Positions 24,851-36,010 are shown, counted from the stretch's first letter. The stretch is DNA of 64,000 nt from Beroe forskalii (GCA_011033025.1 WFMF01000094.1:62001-126000); one strand, 5' to 3'. The notes: generated from the letters alone by a model not told the origin. A program made the numbers and translations.

Positions 24851-25604
24851 GAATATTGTAAGTATTTATTTGCCGGCGACCACACCATCGAGCGCAGCCT
24901 TGACGACCAGCGAGCGTAGGATGAGATTTTACCTGTAATTGTATTGTGGTCGTCGAGCATGGCGACCAACACCAGCGAGCGTAGCTTTTTCAGCTTTTTT
25001 CTGACGACCAGCACATTTCAGAGCTGCGTGTGCCTTTATCATTTGGACTAATATTTGAACGAGACTACTTTGAAGTTTCCCCACGTGCTCAAATATTACA
25101 AATAATTAAAGTATGGTTAATACAAGTTTATTTCAAACACAAGCAAATATCCTACGCATTATTATGTATGTTTAGAGTACGTTATCACAAGTTTCGCGTT
25201 ATGATACAGCTGTGGGGCTTGAGGCAGTCATCGTAAATGTACTACAGACTTTTGTCAGGATGATTCTTACTCTTCACGAAATAAATAAAGCTCTACAATT
25301 GTCAAACACAACGAAATACTTAGTTATTATAAATCACGGTTATAATTTGGCGGCTTTTGAACAGTATCGTATGTAATTAATTGCCAATTTGGTTTCGTGT
25401 ATGCTAATTTCATTGGGAATTTCAATGCTTATTTAAATGAAAATTCGGTCGTTTGGGCTTTTGGGTCGCCACAAACGTGGCTATTGGTTGTCGAGCGACG
25501 CTCTCTCGCTCGCTAGGGTTCTGTCACTGGGCGTCGGACACCGGGATTTTTGAACAAATTATCTCAAAAAAGCGCATGTGTCTCGAAATAAAAAGTGACA
25601 ACTA
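24850..25604. other. Unique stretch, no gene recognised
   Basis: Contains GCGACCA and CAGCGAGCGTAG phrases in two similar blocks (about 24878-24920 and 24945-24990) and an ORF of 68 codons (25030-25236) without recognisable domain. Nothing else could be supported. Confidence 0.45.
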
Positions 25605-26015
25605 GGAAAAAACCCGTGCTGAACTCGTAATAAACCGCAATAACCCGCAACAACCTGAAAAAACCGTCATATCCCGCAAAAACCGCATTAGCTCGTTAAA
25701 ACCCGAGAAAACCCGCAATAGCTCGCGAAAAACCCGCAAAAACCCGCAATAGCTCGTCAAAACCCGTAAAAACCCGCAATAGCTCGTCAAAACCCGTAAA
25801 AACCCGTAAAAACCCGCAATAGCTCGTCAAAACCCGTGAAAACCCGCATTAGCTCGTAAAAACCCGTAAAAAATCCGCAAGAACTTGTTAAAACCCGCGA
25901 AAAACCGCAAGAGCTCGCAAAGACCGTACGAACACGTGAAAATCCACGAAAACCCGCAAAAAACCCGTGAAGGCCCGTTCAAACCCATAAAAAACGGTGG
26001 AAACCCGTATGACGT
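25605..26015 (+). repeat. Short (CCCGYAAAA) array, outer end of left arm
   Basis: Degenerate 10-20 bp units of the type AACCCGCAATAGCTCGTCAA. A related array lies at the inner end of the same arm (35600-36005). Confidence 0.8.
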
Positions 26016-26263
26016 CATCAATTATCAAATTATACACTTAAATTAATTATAAACTACACCGTACACACAAGTAACATTGTGAACAAAATGATCTACTTTC
26101 AAAGTTTCAAGTTTCTGGTCATTCGGAAGAAAATGCCGATCATTATTTTTCTTGAATTTCAAAATTTCAACTAATATTTAATGAATTATACAGTAAGAAC
26201 TTCCTACTTATCTCTGCAACACATAATATAACACACGTTATATACCATTTTCATTCGTTATAT

Positions 26264-26456
26264 GTACTTTAGAGGCGTAAGACGTCAGACGAACACGCAG
26301 ACAATATAGAGCCCTGCGAGAGCAGGGCTCTATATAATATTTAAATGTCGACAGCGCAGCTGGAGACATTTAAATGATTTAGAGTGCGAGGCGAAGCGAA
26401 GCTGAGCTGAGTGCTCTAAATCATATTTCTGCGGTGAGTTTGAGCCTCTAAAGTAC
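26264..26456. other. Four-way hairpin module
   Basis: An outer 13-bp perfect stem (GTACTTTAGAGGC at 26264-26276 with 26444-26456) encloses three hairpins in a row: a 14-bp stem with a 4-nt loop (26304-26317 with 26322-26335); an 11-bp stem ATTTAAATGTC (26339-26349 with 26365-26375); and a 9-11-bp stem GATTTAGAG (26376-26384 with 26414-26422). The second and third hairpins abut. Function unknown; it could be an element terminus, a structured RNA or a recombination relic. Confidence 0.75.
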
Positions 26457-27116
26457 TATAGTAGTCGAACGGTGTATACAAGACACACCCTGTACACAAC
26501 AAGCACACATCACCTTATATGGTAATAAGCAAAATGCTTGTTTACACATAACAAAAAAGCACATAACTCAGCCGTTTTTTGAGCAATTTTGATCAAATTT
26601 TCAGGATATTACGGGCAACATATGACCAATATAATCCTGGAGTAGCTAACATTTTTGACCTTCAGAAATTGAGATATGTTAAATCAACCGGTTTCATGTT
26701 TTAAAGTTATCGCTTAATAACTGGCTTTTCGGTCATAACTCCGCTTCTGGAGCTCAAAAATGAATCTAAACTTCACTGAGATGTTGCTTTTATGAAGCTC
26801 TAGATATCCTGAAAGTTTCATCAAGTTTGCTCAAAAAACCTCGGAGATATGCACATTTTTGTAACGGAAAAGCAAAGGTCGCATAGATTTGTATTTAAAT
26901 TGGTATTAAATTACAGTGTGTCATAACAAACACATGATATAAAGCGCGTGTGGCAACACGACTCTACGCATATAGTACTACCCTTTAAATCGGTCTAAAC
27001 CTGTCGTGAGACTACTATATACCATTTTAGTGTACGTGTTGAAATAATCGCTCTCTTATCAGTTGCTTGATAATTGTACTGCATCTTGATTGTGGCCGTG
27101 TGTATTACCCTATACC

Positions 27117-28001
27117 ATGGCTGCAAGTGACACCGCACAACCCCACGATGAAAAGATGATCGACGAACTGATGAGTAAAGCGAGTGTATGGATGGGAAAG
27201 GCGATGAGGGAGATGAACTGCGACGCTCCAACCAACGTGACGTCAGAGAAATGCCGGAGTTTGAGCCAGGAGACCATAGCACCCATGTTTCTGTCGGCGT
27301 TTGTCCTTTGTTCAGCTGCAACATAAAAGCCTGAGACTACTGAGGACGGAGCTGAGTACCGTGAAATCAGACCTAGTGAAGTCGCAAAAGGCGATCATTG
27401 CTCAGCAAAACGACCTGATCATGCACAAGGACAAACTTCTAGTTTCAGTGCAGAGCGCTGTGACAGAGTCCGATTCAGAGACAGTTAAAGCGGAAATCAA
27501 GACGTACAGTGATGCTGTGAGGTCGAGTGAATCAGTTGCTCAGTTCAGCACAGAGAAGTTGAAAAGCGCTGTCAAGTCAGCTGTCCAAGAAAGCAAGAAG
27601 AAGACCGGAACAAGAACTTGATGGTGTTCGGTATGTCGGAGGAGGGGAGTGAGGACTTATCAGACAAGGTACAGGAAGTTTTCGGCGAGCTCGGGATGAA
27701 GCCTGCAACTGATGTGTGTCGCGTTGGGAAGACTCGGAGCAAGGAGAGACCTCGACCGGTTAAGGTGACGTTTTCGTGCGCCAGCACTGCGAGACACGTG
27801 CTTCTGCAAGCCAGGAAGTTACGGCATTCGGAGAAGTTCAGCTCAGTTTTCATCCGACCAGACAGGACATTGGAGGAGCGAGCAGCTCACAAACTCCTCA
27901 TCGAAGAGAAAAAGAAGAAGAAGGAGGAGGGGGAGCTAAGGAACAATCATATTGTCAAATTTGGGACCATAGTGACTGAGGTTCGAAAAGATGGGGCATG
28001 A
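27117..28001 (+). pseudogene. LINE ORF1 protein, frame-disrupted
   Basis: The start MAASDTAQPHDEK follows CCATGG (27117). A helical, probably coiled-coil stretch (about 27330-27600, with KSQKAIIAQQNDL) precedes an RRM-like domain starting NLMVFGMSEEGSEDLSDKV and ending in a Lys/Glu-rich tail. NL(I/M)VFG, a conserved R.GK segment and RPDRTLEERAAHK are typical of non-LTR ORF1 proteins, which bind RNA and assist target-primed reverse transcription. The reading frame shifts near 27300-27330 and again near 27600, so this copy is not intact. It lacks the partner endonuclease/reverse transcriptase ORF. Confidence 0.75.
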
Positions 28002-28639
28002 TTTTTTTCTCTGCGTGCATAATTTTGGTATGTGTACAGTGTGTTATTAAGCGGGGTTTGAACATTCATTTATTCAAGTTTGAAGAGTCAAGTTTCAAAA
28101 TCTGACAGAAATTTCGCACAAAACTGAACAGTTTTCTTAAATTTCGTCATTTTTTGTTTATTATACGTGTCGGGTGTGAATTATGTTGTTTGCCCTATGG
28201 TTATTGATTGAATATTATTTTATACTCATATTTTCAGAAGCCCTTAGCGGTACCCCTCTGGGGTTTACAAAAAAAATAACTTGAGTAACTCAACACGGCT
28301 AAAACCACAATTATATTACGGGTTTTTAAGTTTTTACGGGCAAAAATAGAGATCAATTGAAATGCCCTGGATAAGCCAAATTATATGGGGGGGGGCAACC
28401 CCCAAAAATTTAACCCCTATTTGCCTTTTCCGATATCCACTTGGGGGTTTATGGGGGGTTAAATTTTCCAGGTGCCATTTCCAAAATGATCAAAATTTCA
28501 AACAAAATGGCTTACAGTAATTGTGGTAAAAATTTGCAATTCTTGCAATCCTTGCTCAACTTTAAAGGCGTTTTTCAACTAAAAAGCGAAGAAAGGAAGA
28601 AAAGTTACTAGCAATTAATTATGACAAAATTATGAAGTG

Positions 28640-29460
28640 AGAAGGGACGGGAATCATGAGAGCATGAGTAGATGAATCAGAGGTGACAAGATTCATAAGT
28701 TTTCATGAGCGAAATTTGGATTTAAAGGTGAGTTGACTGCGAAGTGACTGGATCAGAAGAGACTGAACTCAAAGGTGACTATAGTCAAACATGTGACTAG
28801 GCTAATGAACTTAGAAATGATTGGAGTGGAGTTTGGACTCAGAGGTTCAGCAGATACGAGATTATGAGGTGAAGAGAGTTAGAGATGACTTGACTCAGAG
28901 TTAACAAGAGTCAAAAGTGACTGGGCACAAAACTCAGAGGTAATAAGTCAGAAGTCAACTGAACTCGGATCAGAGGTTATAAAGTTATAGGAGACAAGCT
29001 GACAAGTTGACAAAATAAAAGGAGTCAGAAGTTATTGGACTCAGAGGTGGCAAAAGTCAGGATTAACTGAGTAACTGGACCAGACTAAATTGCTGGCTTC
29101 AGAGGTGGAAAGTGGAATCAAAAGTTACGAATGCCAATGATGAAAAGGCTCAGAGGTGACTGAAGTCAAAGGTTACCAAGTGACAGTAATCAGATATGAC
29201 TGGGCTCAGATATGACTGGATTCAGAGGTGACAAGAGTCAGTGCTTCAGTGCCCAAGTTGAACTCAGGGGTAAGTAGAGTCAGACGGCATTCAGCATTGG
29301 ACACAGAATTGACTGGACTAAGGACTCAGATATAACGGGTGTCAGCGTTACATGGGTTAGATGTCACTGGACAGAGAGAAACGTCAGAGTGACTGGACAC
29401 AGAAGTCAGAAGAAAAAAGAGTCACTGCACTCAAAACATCAGAAGTCACTGGATCCAGAG
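28640..29460 (+). repeat. Degenerate CAGAGGTGAC repeats
   Basis: Loosely repeated 15-25 bp phrases such as GACTCAGAGGTGACAAGAGT. The mirror copy in the right arm lies at 57010-57606 and 53090-53221. No coding potential. Confidence 0.65.
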
Positions 29461-29499
29461 GCTAAAAAGCTAAGAGATGGGCAGTGTCCAAGCAGGCCA

Positions 29500-29660
29500 A
29501 CCATGTCTCTGAAACGTCTCCGAGACTTCTCTGACACTTCTCCGAGACTTCTCTGAGACTTCTCCGAGACTTTTCCGAGACTCTCCAGATACTTCTCCAA
29601 GACCTCTCTGAGACTCTCCGAGACTTTTCCGAGACTTTCTGAGACTCATTAGGCTAATCA
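29500..29660 (+). repeat. ~14-bp GAGACTTCTC repeats
   Basis: About ten units of the type TCTCCGAGACTTCTCTGAGAC. The right-arm counterpart is at 52930-53045. Confidence 0.8.
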
Positions 29661-30334
29661 GATCTGATATAATTCCATGATTGCTTGTTAGGTGCCATAG
29701 TCATGATGGTATATGAACCTAGCCAAGCACTACATCACTATCATAATTCAATCATGGCTACTGCAGCTCCTCTCCATCCTGTGAGACGGAAGAAGTGCGG
29801 GACGAGATTCATCAGAAGTATCGTCTGATGACTGATCGTGCAGAAGGTGAACAGTGGGGACCGGGGGGTGATCAGGTACTAAGTGCATGACACAGGGTGT
29901 ACTAACTGAGTTTTTCTGAAAATTTTGAAACATGACCACCCACCCCTACACTTGGTACAATATACTAACTGTTTTTTGGGCTAAAAATTGGGGACCACCC
30001 CTTAATTACATTAAATCATTGAAAAATGAGTACCTGTTGAGAACTAAGAGTGAAGTATAGGTAATTCAGAAGTGCAATAGGTAGTGAATTTCATAAGACA
30101 ACCACTATAATATGATTATAATTATCAATTCAGTCGAGAAATGAAGTATTGAACAACTAGTTATAAAAGTTTTATTTGATTAGTAGTTAATTATGTACAT
30201 AATATTAATAACATGTTAATTAATGCTATGTTTGCTACCTTCAAGCAATTTGATCAATTATTAAGTAATGCAATTATGAATAGTTTTGACAATCAAACTT
30301 GACAAATCTAACATCTTTGTGTTTGGAAGATAGT

Positions 30335-33260
30335 CCCTATGCATTTTTGGTAATGTTGTCGATGTGTGAGTTAAAGTTGAGTTTGTTGTCCAGTGTTACT
30401 CAAGAAGCTTTGCTTCTTTACTGAGCTCAATAGTTGAGCCCATTACTTTGATTGGGCGTAAGGTCCACTTTCTGTTCCATGAACATGACTAGTTTGGTTT
30501 GAGAGCGCTGATGTTGAGTCCCTTCGACTCACACCATGTCTCAATAGTCTTGATGGTGGTCTGTGTTCTCTGCCAGATGACATCGAGGTCATCCCCTTCT
30601 GCTAGTGACATTAAGTCATCAGCAAAAGCCTGCAGATATCCTGGAATGTGCTTTGCTGTGTACTGAAGGAGGTCATCCAGTACAAGATTCCAGATGCAAG
30701 CGAGCCATAGGCCCCACATGGGGACTTACTCCTAAAGTATGCAAGAGGATTTACACCTCCATTGTTAGACCGGCGCTGGCATACAGCGCTGTTGTCTGGA
30801 TCAAGGCAACTGACAACAAATCCAATACCAAGAAACTCGAAAGAGTTCAAGGACTCTCACTCAGGCATATGACTGGAGCCCTACCTTCCACACCTTACAA
30901 CACTCTGCTCACTAGTATACCTCACATTACCGACTACCTCAAAGGTGAAGCTGCCAAGGGAGCAGTCAGGCTCATGGGGTACGGAGATTGGACCCTAAAA
31001 CAGCCCCACCGGCAAAAGGAATCATCAAAGCTCTCATAGCACCATATCAAACAACCTAATTTCTGAGCTCAAAGTCCCAGGGCACAACCAATGGGACACT
31101 ATTAAACCCCATCTTATTCTTGACCGCAACTATAACATCACATACCCTCAAGACGCTCACTCTGACAACTACACCAACAACCTGGACAAAGACATCAAGC
31201 TTATCAGCGTCAACAACATTTGCTGCTACACAGATGGCTCTAAACGGGGGGGGGCGAGAGCTAATTGGTTGGACCACATGCCAGTTAAGGGGTGGGTGAC
31301 CCAGCAGGCTCAACCAGTTAGGGTCTGGACCCTAACTGGTAAAATTTTCTGCCAAAAGGGTCCACCAAACCATCTCACCAGTTAGATTTTGCTACCTAAG
31401 TGGCTATTTTCAGACCTAATTATTATTGAAATTACCATTTCAATCGAAATTGAAACCAAATTGATTCATTCTACCAGAAAACGCATGATAAAAGAAAGTG
31501 AGTATGCTAAATTGCCAATTTTGTGCTTATTTTTCATCGTATATTCTTAATTCTATACATACTGTATTATGCACATATTTATCACTCACACATAACTCAA
31601 TAATCAACATCATATGACCTTATCAATCTCGCAATAACGTTGATGGCATAGGCGCTCGAAATGATAGTGAAATAAATTAATAGTACCGTTCATTCTTAAT
31701 AATGATTCTGTGTCATTTTCGTTGTATATTTAACAGAAAGTTGTTTTTTGGAGCTTTAAAATATGATGTGCAATGATAATTATGAGATCGGAGAAAATGC
31801 ACATATTTAGCCATAGGAAATTAAGTCTCGATAATTTATGGGATTCAATTGAGATATTACATTATTATATAACATTATGGAAATCAACATTAATTGGGTG
31901 GGTGGTTATCGTCGATTTGCCCAACCACTTAGGGTAAGAACCTAACTGGTGGGTGGGTGGGTCAAAATTTTGGCTAACCAGTTAGGTACCAAAATAGGCA
32001 TGTGGTCCAGCCATTTAGCTCCCGGCCCTCCCCCGCTCTAAAACAGACCACGGGGTGGGCGGCGGCTACGTCATCAAGTACCCCCACAACGAGAACACAA
32101 CCGAGTACCACTTCAAGATGAAAGATCACTGCACGGTTTTTCAGGCCGAAATAGCAGCACTTATGCATGCTGCTGACAGACTTAAACACTACAACAACAA
32201 GCTTATCACCTTCTGGAGCGACAGCCTATCGGCACTCCAAGCTCTTTCCAACAGAATCCACAGGAACAAATCAGTTGCAGACTGTCACGTCACTCACCTC
32301 CCTAGCTCATGACAACACAGTCCAAGTCAGATGGATAAAAGCCCACATCGGACACTGGGAAACGAGAAAAGCAGACCAGCTTGCCAAGGTTGGCACCAAA
32401 GATGGTAACCCCGTCACCAGCCTTGTCCCCATTTCATTCATCAAACACTTAATCAATACCAAGGTAACCAACCTCAGCCACGACAGGTGGATCACCAACA
32501 AAACATGCTCACACTGACATGATCATAGGTAACCATCAGAAGAAGGTTTTCACACACTTAACAACAACACTGGCAACCGTATCCGGTACCGAACTGCTAT
32601 CTCCATTATTACAGGACACATAGGACTGAATAAACACTTGCACAGAATAACACGCTGACACACACCAAACTGCCCTTACTGCACTGACACAGAGGAGACA
32701 GTTGCACACTTCATTGGACAATGCCCTGCATTTATGAGAATCAGAGGCAACACACTCGGGACATACTATGACTCCATTAACGACATCATGGACAACAACA
32801 GTATGGACGCACTGATCAGTTACACACTCCAAACCAAAAGACTACAACGAACAGGGAGGAGGCGGACAATACAGGGGTGACATAGCATTTACTCATCTCT
32901 CCGATAGCTCTGAAGTATCTGGTATTGTATTGGTAAAGGTATTCTCCCTCGCTAGCCACACCCTCATTTTACCCTCCACCACCACCATCACCTTTCACCT
33001 CACCCCCCGTCGCCTCGGCGACTAGAGTGGTACAGTCCCACTCCGGGACTATCCTCTTGCGGACCCTCGGATCAAAATATAGAAAGATGATGATCTTTGT
33101 GTTTGTTAAATAGCCAGCTAAGATTTTTTTTATCTTTAATTTTTGTAGTTTTTAAATTGAGACTTTTGCTATATTGTGTTCATTGTACCTATATTTTCTA
33201 TTGAAGCACTTGTCAGCTGAACGCCCATGACTGGGCGTTTTCAATCAATCAAATTTTACA
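30335..33260 (+). pseudogene. I-superfamily LINE, 5' part inverted, RNase H split by a MITE
   Basis: On the minus strand, 30335-30719 encodes part of a reverse transcriptase: IWNLVLDDLL, the catalytic motif AFADDL, then LNFNSHIDNITKNA. From about 30720 the plus strand continues in order: GLTPKVCKRIYTSIVRPAL; an RNase H domain with YTDGSK, FQAEIAALMHA, WSDSLSAL and KAHIGHWETRKAD; and a C-terminal zinc knuckle CPYC..HF..CP near 32669-32725. ORF2 ends at 32880 and a tail with repeated TCAA lies near 33250. RT plus RNase H plus CCHC is the I-superfamily layout. The inversion with little loss at the joint fits twin priming. Frameshifts and stops, for example near 32290 and 32516, show it is dead. 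Confidence 0.85.
31245..32034. mobile_element. 790-bp MITE in the LINE RNase H region, 8-bp target duplication
   Basis: Terminal inverted repeats run from a G-rich start through GAGCTAA(T/A)TGG and TGGACCACATGCC. The target duplication GCTCTAAA lies at 31237-31244 and 32035-32042. With one duplication kept, the flanking LINE RNase H frame is continuous. CTAACTGG and its inverse recur subterminally. The 8-bp duplication suggests a hAT- or P-like non-autonomous element. Its ends resemble the G-rich ends of the 29862-33543 host element. Confidence 0.88.
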
Positions 33261-33715
33261 AACCAACTTTTTATTCAAAAAATGTAAAGGACCGCCAAAT
33301 TTATTACACTTTAACAACTTTTTAGTCAGAAAAAGTCCAGGACTATCAAATATGGTACACTATACTAACTTTTTGGATACAAAAAAGTGAAGGACCACCA
33401 ATTTAGCACACTGTACTAACTGTTTAGGAACAAAATTTCAAGGACCACCCAACTTAGTACACGATGACTAACTGTATTTCACTCTCGGCCGGGACCAACC
33501 CACCCACACCCTGTGTCATGCACTTAGTACCTGATCACCCCCCGTGGGGACTTGGTCTTGAGTGCTGTGAAAGCGGTGGGACTCTCCAAACCCAACTTCT
33601 ACAAATAGAAGGCTGTCGCAGAATTGAAGATTGTGGATGAGGAGCAGTTCAAGGTGATTGAAGAAACTCATGGGGATGACGTGCTGAAGCTTCAGACTGC
33701 CTGCAACAAGACAGG

Positions 33716-34608
33716 TAGGATCAGGAGACACCAGCTATAGGTCAGGTAGGATCAGGAGACACCAGCTATAAGTCAGGTAGGAACCGGAGACGCCAGTAGA
33801 TCAGGAAGAATAGCAGGCACCAGTAGGTCAGGTAGGATCAGGAGACGCCAGTAGCCAGTAGGTCAGGTAGGATCAGGAGATGCCAGTTATAGGTCAGGTA
33901 GGATCAGGAGACACCAGCTATAGGTCAGGTAGGATCAGGAGACGCCAGTTTTAGGTCAGGAAGGAACCGGAGACGCCAGTAGATCAGGAAGAATAGCAGA
34001 CACCAGTAGGTCAGGTAGGATCAGGAGACGCCAGTAGCCAGTAGGCCAGGTAGGATCAGGAGATGCCAGCTATAGGTCAGGTAGAATCAGGAGACGTCAG
34101 TTTTAGGTCAGGTAGGAACCGGAGACGCCAGTAGATCAGGTAGGATAGCAGACACCAGTAGGTCAAGTAGGATCAGGAGATGCCAGTTATAGGTCGGGTA
34201 GGATCAGGAGACACCAGTACACAGTAAGTCAGGTAGGATCAGGAGACACCAGCTGTAGGTCAGGTAGGATCAGGACACGCCAGTTAGAGGTCAGGTAGGA
34301 TCTAGAGACGCCAGTTATAGGTCAGGTAGGAACCAAAGACGCCAGTAGATCAGGTATAGTAGATCAGGTGGTAGGATAGCAGACACCAGTAGGTCAGGTA
34401 GGATCACGATGCTCAGGTAGGATCAGGAGACACCAGAAGGTCCGGTAGGATTAGGAGGCTCAGGTAGGATCAGGACACGCCAGTCTCCAATGGGTCAGGT
34501 AGGATCGGTCCAGATGCCAGTAGGTCAGCCGTCAGGTAGGATCAGTCCAGGTGCCAGTAGGTCAGGTAGGATCAGGAGACACCAGCTATAGGTCAGGTAA
34601 GTCAAGAC
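33716..34608 (+). repeat. ~31-bp minisatellite, left arm
   Basis: Units of the type GTCAGGTAGGATCAGGAGAC followed by a CCAG-containing remainder. About 28 units with insertions such as GGTCAGGAAGAATAGCAG. The right-arm counterpart (51126-52555) is about 0.5 kb longer. Confidence 0.9.
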
Positions 34609-35395
34609 ATACGCTGATACTGGTGTCAAGGCATACGCTGACCCTGGTGTCAAGGCATACGCTGACCCTGGTGTCAAGGCATACGCTGACAATGATGTCA
34701 CGACATATGCTGAAACTGATGTCAAGGCATACGCTGACACTGGTGTCAAGGCAAACACTGACACTGATGTCAAGGCATACGCTGATACTGGTGTCAAGGC
34801 ATATACTGACACTGATGTCAAGGGATACGCTGACACTGGTGTCAAGGCATACGCTGACACTGATGTCAAGGCATACGCTGACACTTATATCAAGGCATAC
34901 ACTGACACTGATGTCAAGGCATACGCTGACACTAGTGTCACAGCATACGCAGACTCTGGTGTCAAGGCCTACGTTGACACTGATGTCAAGGCATTCGCTG
35001 ACACTGGTGTCAAGGCCTACGCTGACACTGATGTCAAGGCATACGCTGACACTAGTGTCACAGCATACGCAGACACTGGTGTCAAGGCCTACGCTGACAC
35101 TGATGTCAAGGCCTACGCTGACACTGATGTCAAGGCATTCGCTGACACTGGTGTCAAGGCCTACGCTGACACTGATGTCAAGGCATTCGCTGACACTGGT
35201 GTCAAGGCATACGTTGACACTGTTGTCAAGGCCTACGCTGACACTGATGTCAAGGCATTCGCTGACACTGGTGTCAAGGCATACGTTGACACTGGTGTCA
35301 AGTCATACGTTGACACTGGTGTCAAGGTATATACTGACGAAGGTGTCAAGGTATATACTGACACAGGTGTCTTAAGGCATACGCTGATACCAGTG
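34609..35395 (+). repeat. 24/48-bp minisatellite, left arm
   Basis: Units GCATACGCTGACACTGGTGT + CAAG alternate with a GACACTGATGTC variant, giving a 48-bp dimer period. GACAC..GTGTC forms a dyad in each unit. Because 24 is a multiple of three, frames stay open on both strands and produce long ORFs (up to 274 codons) that I do not accept as genes. Confidence 0.9.
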
Positions 35396-35599
35396 TTTAG
35401 CTGTTTTGGTGACATGAAATTAATTATCTTCATACCTTCATTATTCACCTTTTGATATATAATTTTTAGCTGTTTTGGTGACAATTATATCATAACTTTT
35501 TGATTTTTATCAAGATTCAGTCAAGAGGTTTTTTTTGAGTTTGTATTTTCATAACTCAGTATCATGAGATCATGAAAGATACACACATTTTACACGCAG

Positions 35600-36005
35600 C
35601 CCACAAGAGCCCGTAAAAGCCGTGAAAGTCAGGAAAAATCCGCAGAAACCCACGAAAGCCCGTAAAAAACCGTAAAAACCCGAGAAAGCACGTAAAAACC
35701 CGCAAAAGTCCGTAAAAAGCCCGTTAAAACCCGCGAAAGCGCGTAAAACCCGCAGAAGCCCGTGAGAACCCTCAAAAACCCGGTGAAAACCCGCAAAAGC
35801 CCGTTAAAACCCGCAAAAGCCCGTTAAAACCCGCAAAAGCCCGTTATAACCCGCAAAAGCCTGTTAAAAACCGCAAAAAAGTCCGTAATAACCCGAGGAA
35901 AGCCCGTAAAAACCGTGAAAACCCGCAAAACCCGTGAAAGCGCGCAAAGACCGTGAAAGCCCGAGACAACTTGGGAAAACACCGTACGAGCTCCGACGTT
36001 GGGGA
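35600..36005 (+). repeat. (CCCGCAAAAG) array, inner end of left arm
   Basis: Degenerate 10-11 bp units (AACCCGCAAAAGCCCGTTAA). It ends with a unique GACGTTGGGGAGGGCC at the arm tip, which matches the right arm tip at 49020-49036 in inverse. Confidence 0.85.
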
Positions 36006-36010
36006 GGGCC

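Larger units (their letters stand above)
26216..28275 (+). mobile_element. LINE-derived insertion carrying only ORF1
   Basis: The right arm lacks this ~2 kb: there TCTCTGCAAACACA runs directly into ACTTGAGTAAC. The insertion contains a LINE ORF1 (27117-28001) and about 270 bp of 3' sequence, and ends with a short A run (about 28268). No reverse transcriptase follows. It is either an ORF1-only (half-LINE-type) derivative or a LINE with an internal deletion. I could not identify a target duplication. Confidence 0.55.
29862..33543. mobile_element. 3.7-kb terminal-inverted-repeat element, 8-bp target duplication
   Basis: The left end GGGGGGTGATCAGGTAC continues for ~37 bp (to ACACAGGGTG), and its inverse ends at 33543. 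The target duplication GTGGGGAC lies at 29854-29861 and 33544-33551. The right arm of the palindrome holds the uninterrupted site with a single GTGGGGAC. Beyond the terminal repeats, both ends carry subterminal repeats of about 60 bp around TTAGTA and TGGTGGTCC, more of them on the right (33260-33480). No transposase is visible; most of the interior is a LINE insertion. The 8-bp duplication suggests a hAT or P-like superfamily. Confidence 0.85.
29754..33715 (+). pseudogene. Small helix-turn-helix-like gene, left-arm copy, interrupted
   Basis: Reads MATAAPLHPVRRKK from 29754; a short deletion relative to the right-arm copy then shifts the frame. A 3.7-kb element sits at 29862-33543. The remainder resumes at 33544 with DLVLSAVKAVGLSKPNFYK and KAVAELKIVDEEQF, ending near 33715 in a minisatellite. 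AVKAVGLSKPNFYK resembles a helix-turn-helix. The same in-frame TAG follows NFYK or NFHK in both arms, so it pre-dates the arm duplication. The TATA-like box of the right copy reads TATATGAA here. Family not recognised. Confidence 0.6.
25605..36010 (+). repeat. Left arm of the giant inverted repeat
   Basis: This arm is the reverse complement of 49020-60350, apart from insertions and minisatellite length changes. Matching blocks, outer to inner, are 26020-26215 with 59925-60090; 28276-28640 with 59608-59920; 28640-29460 with 53090-53221 plus 57010-57606; 29480-29861 with 52730-53090; 33544-33715 with 52545-52730; the two minisatellites; and 35395-36010 with 49020-49640. The inner ~600 bp looks almost identical between arms, and the outer block is clearly more diverged. 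Confidence 0.85.

Noticed and set aside
27776-27979. 67-codon ORF overlapping the LINE ORF1
   Set aside because: Out-of-frame shadow of the ORF1 coding sequence.
34551-35375. 274-codon ORF of RHTLTLVS/RHTLTLMS repeats, with similar ORFs at 49654-51180
   Set aside because: The 24-bp unit is a multiple of three, so both strands stay open; there is no start context, and array length differs between arms. It is a minisatellite.
33716-35395. CRISPR-like direct repeats
   Set aside because: Eukaryotic minisatellite: no constant repeat with unique spacers, no cas genes, unit variants grade into each other.
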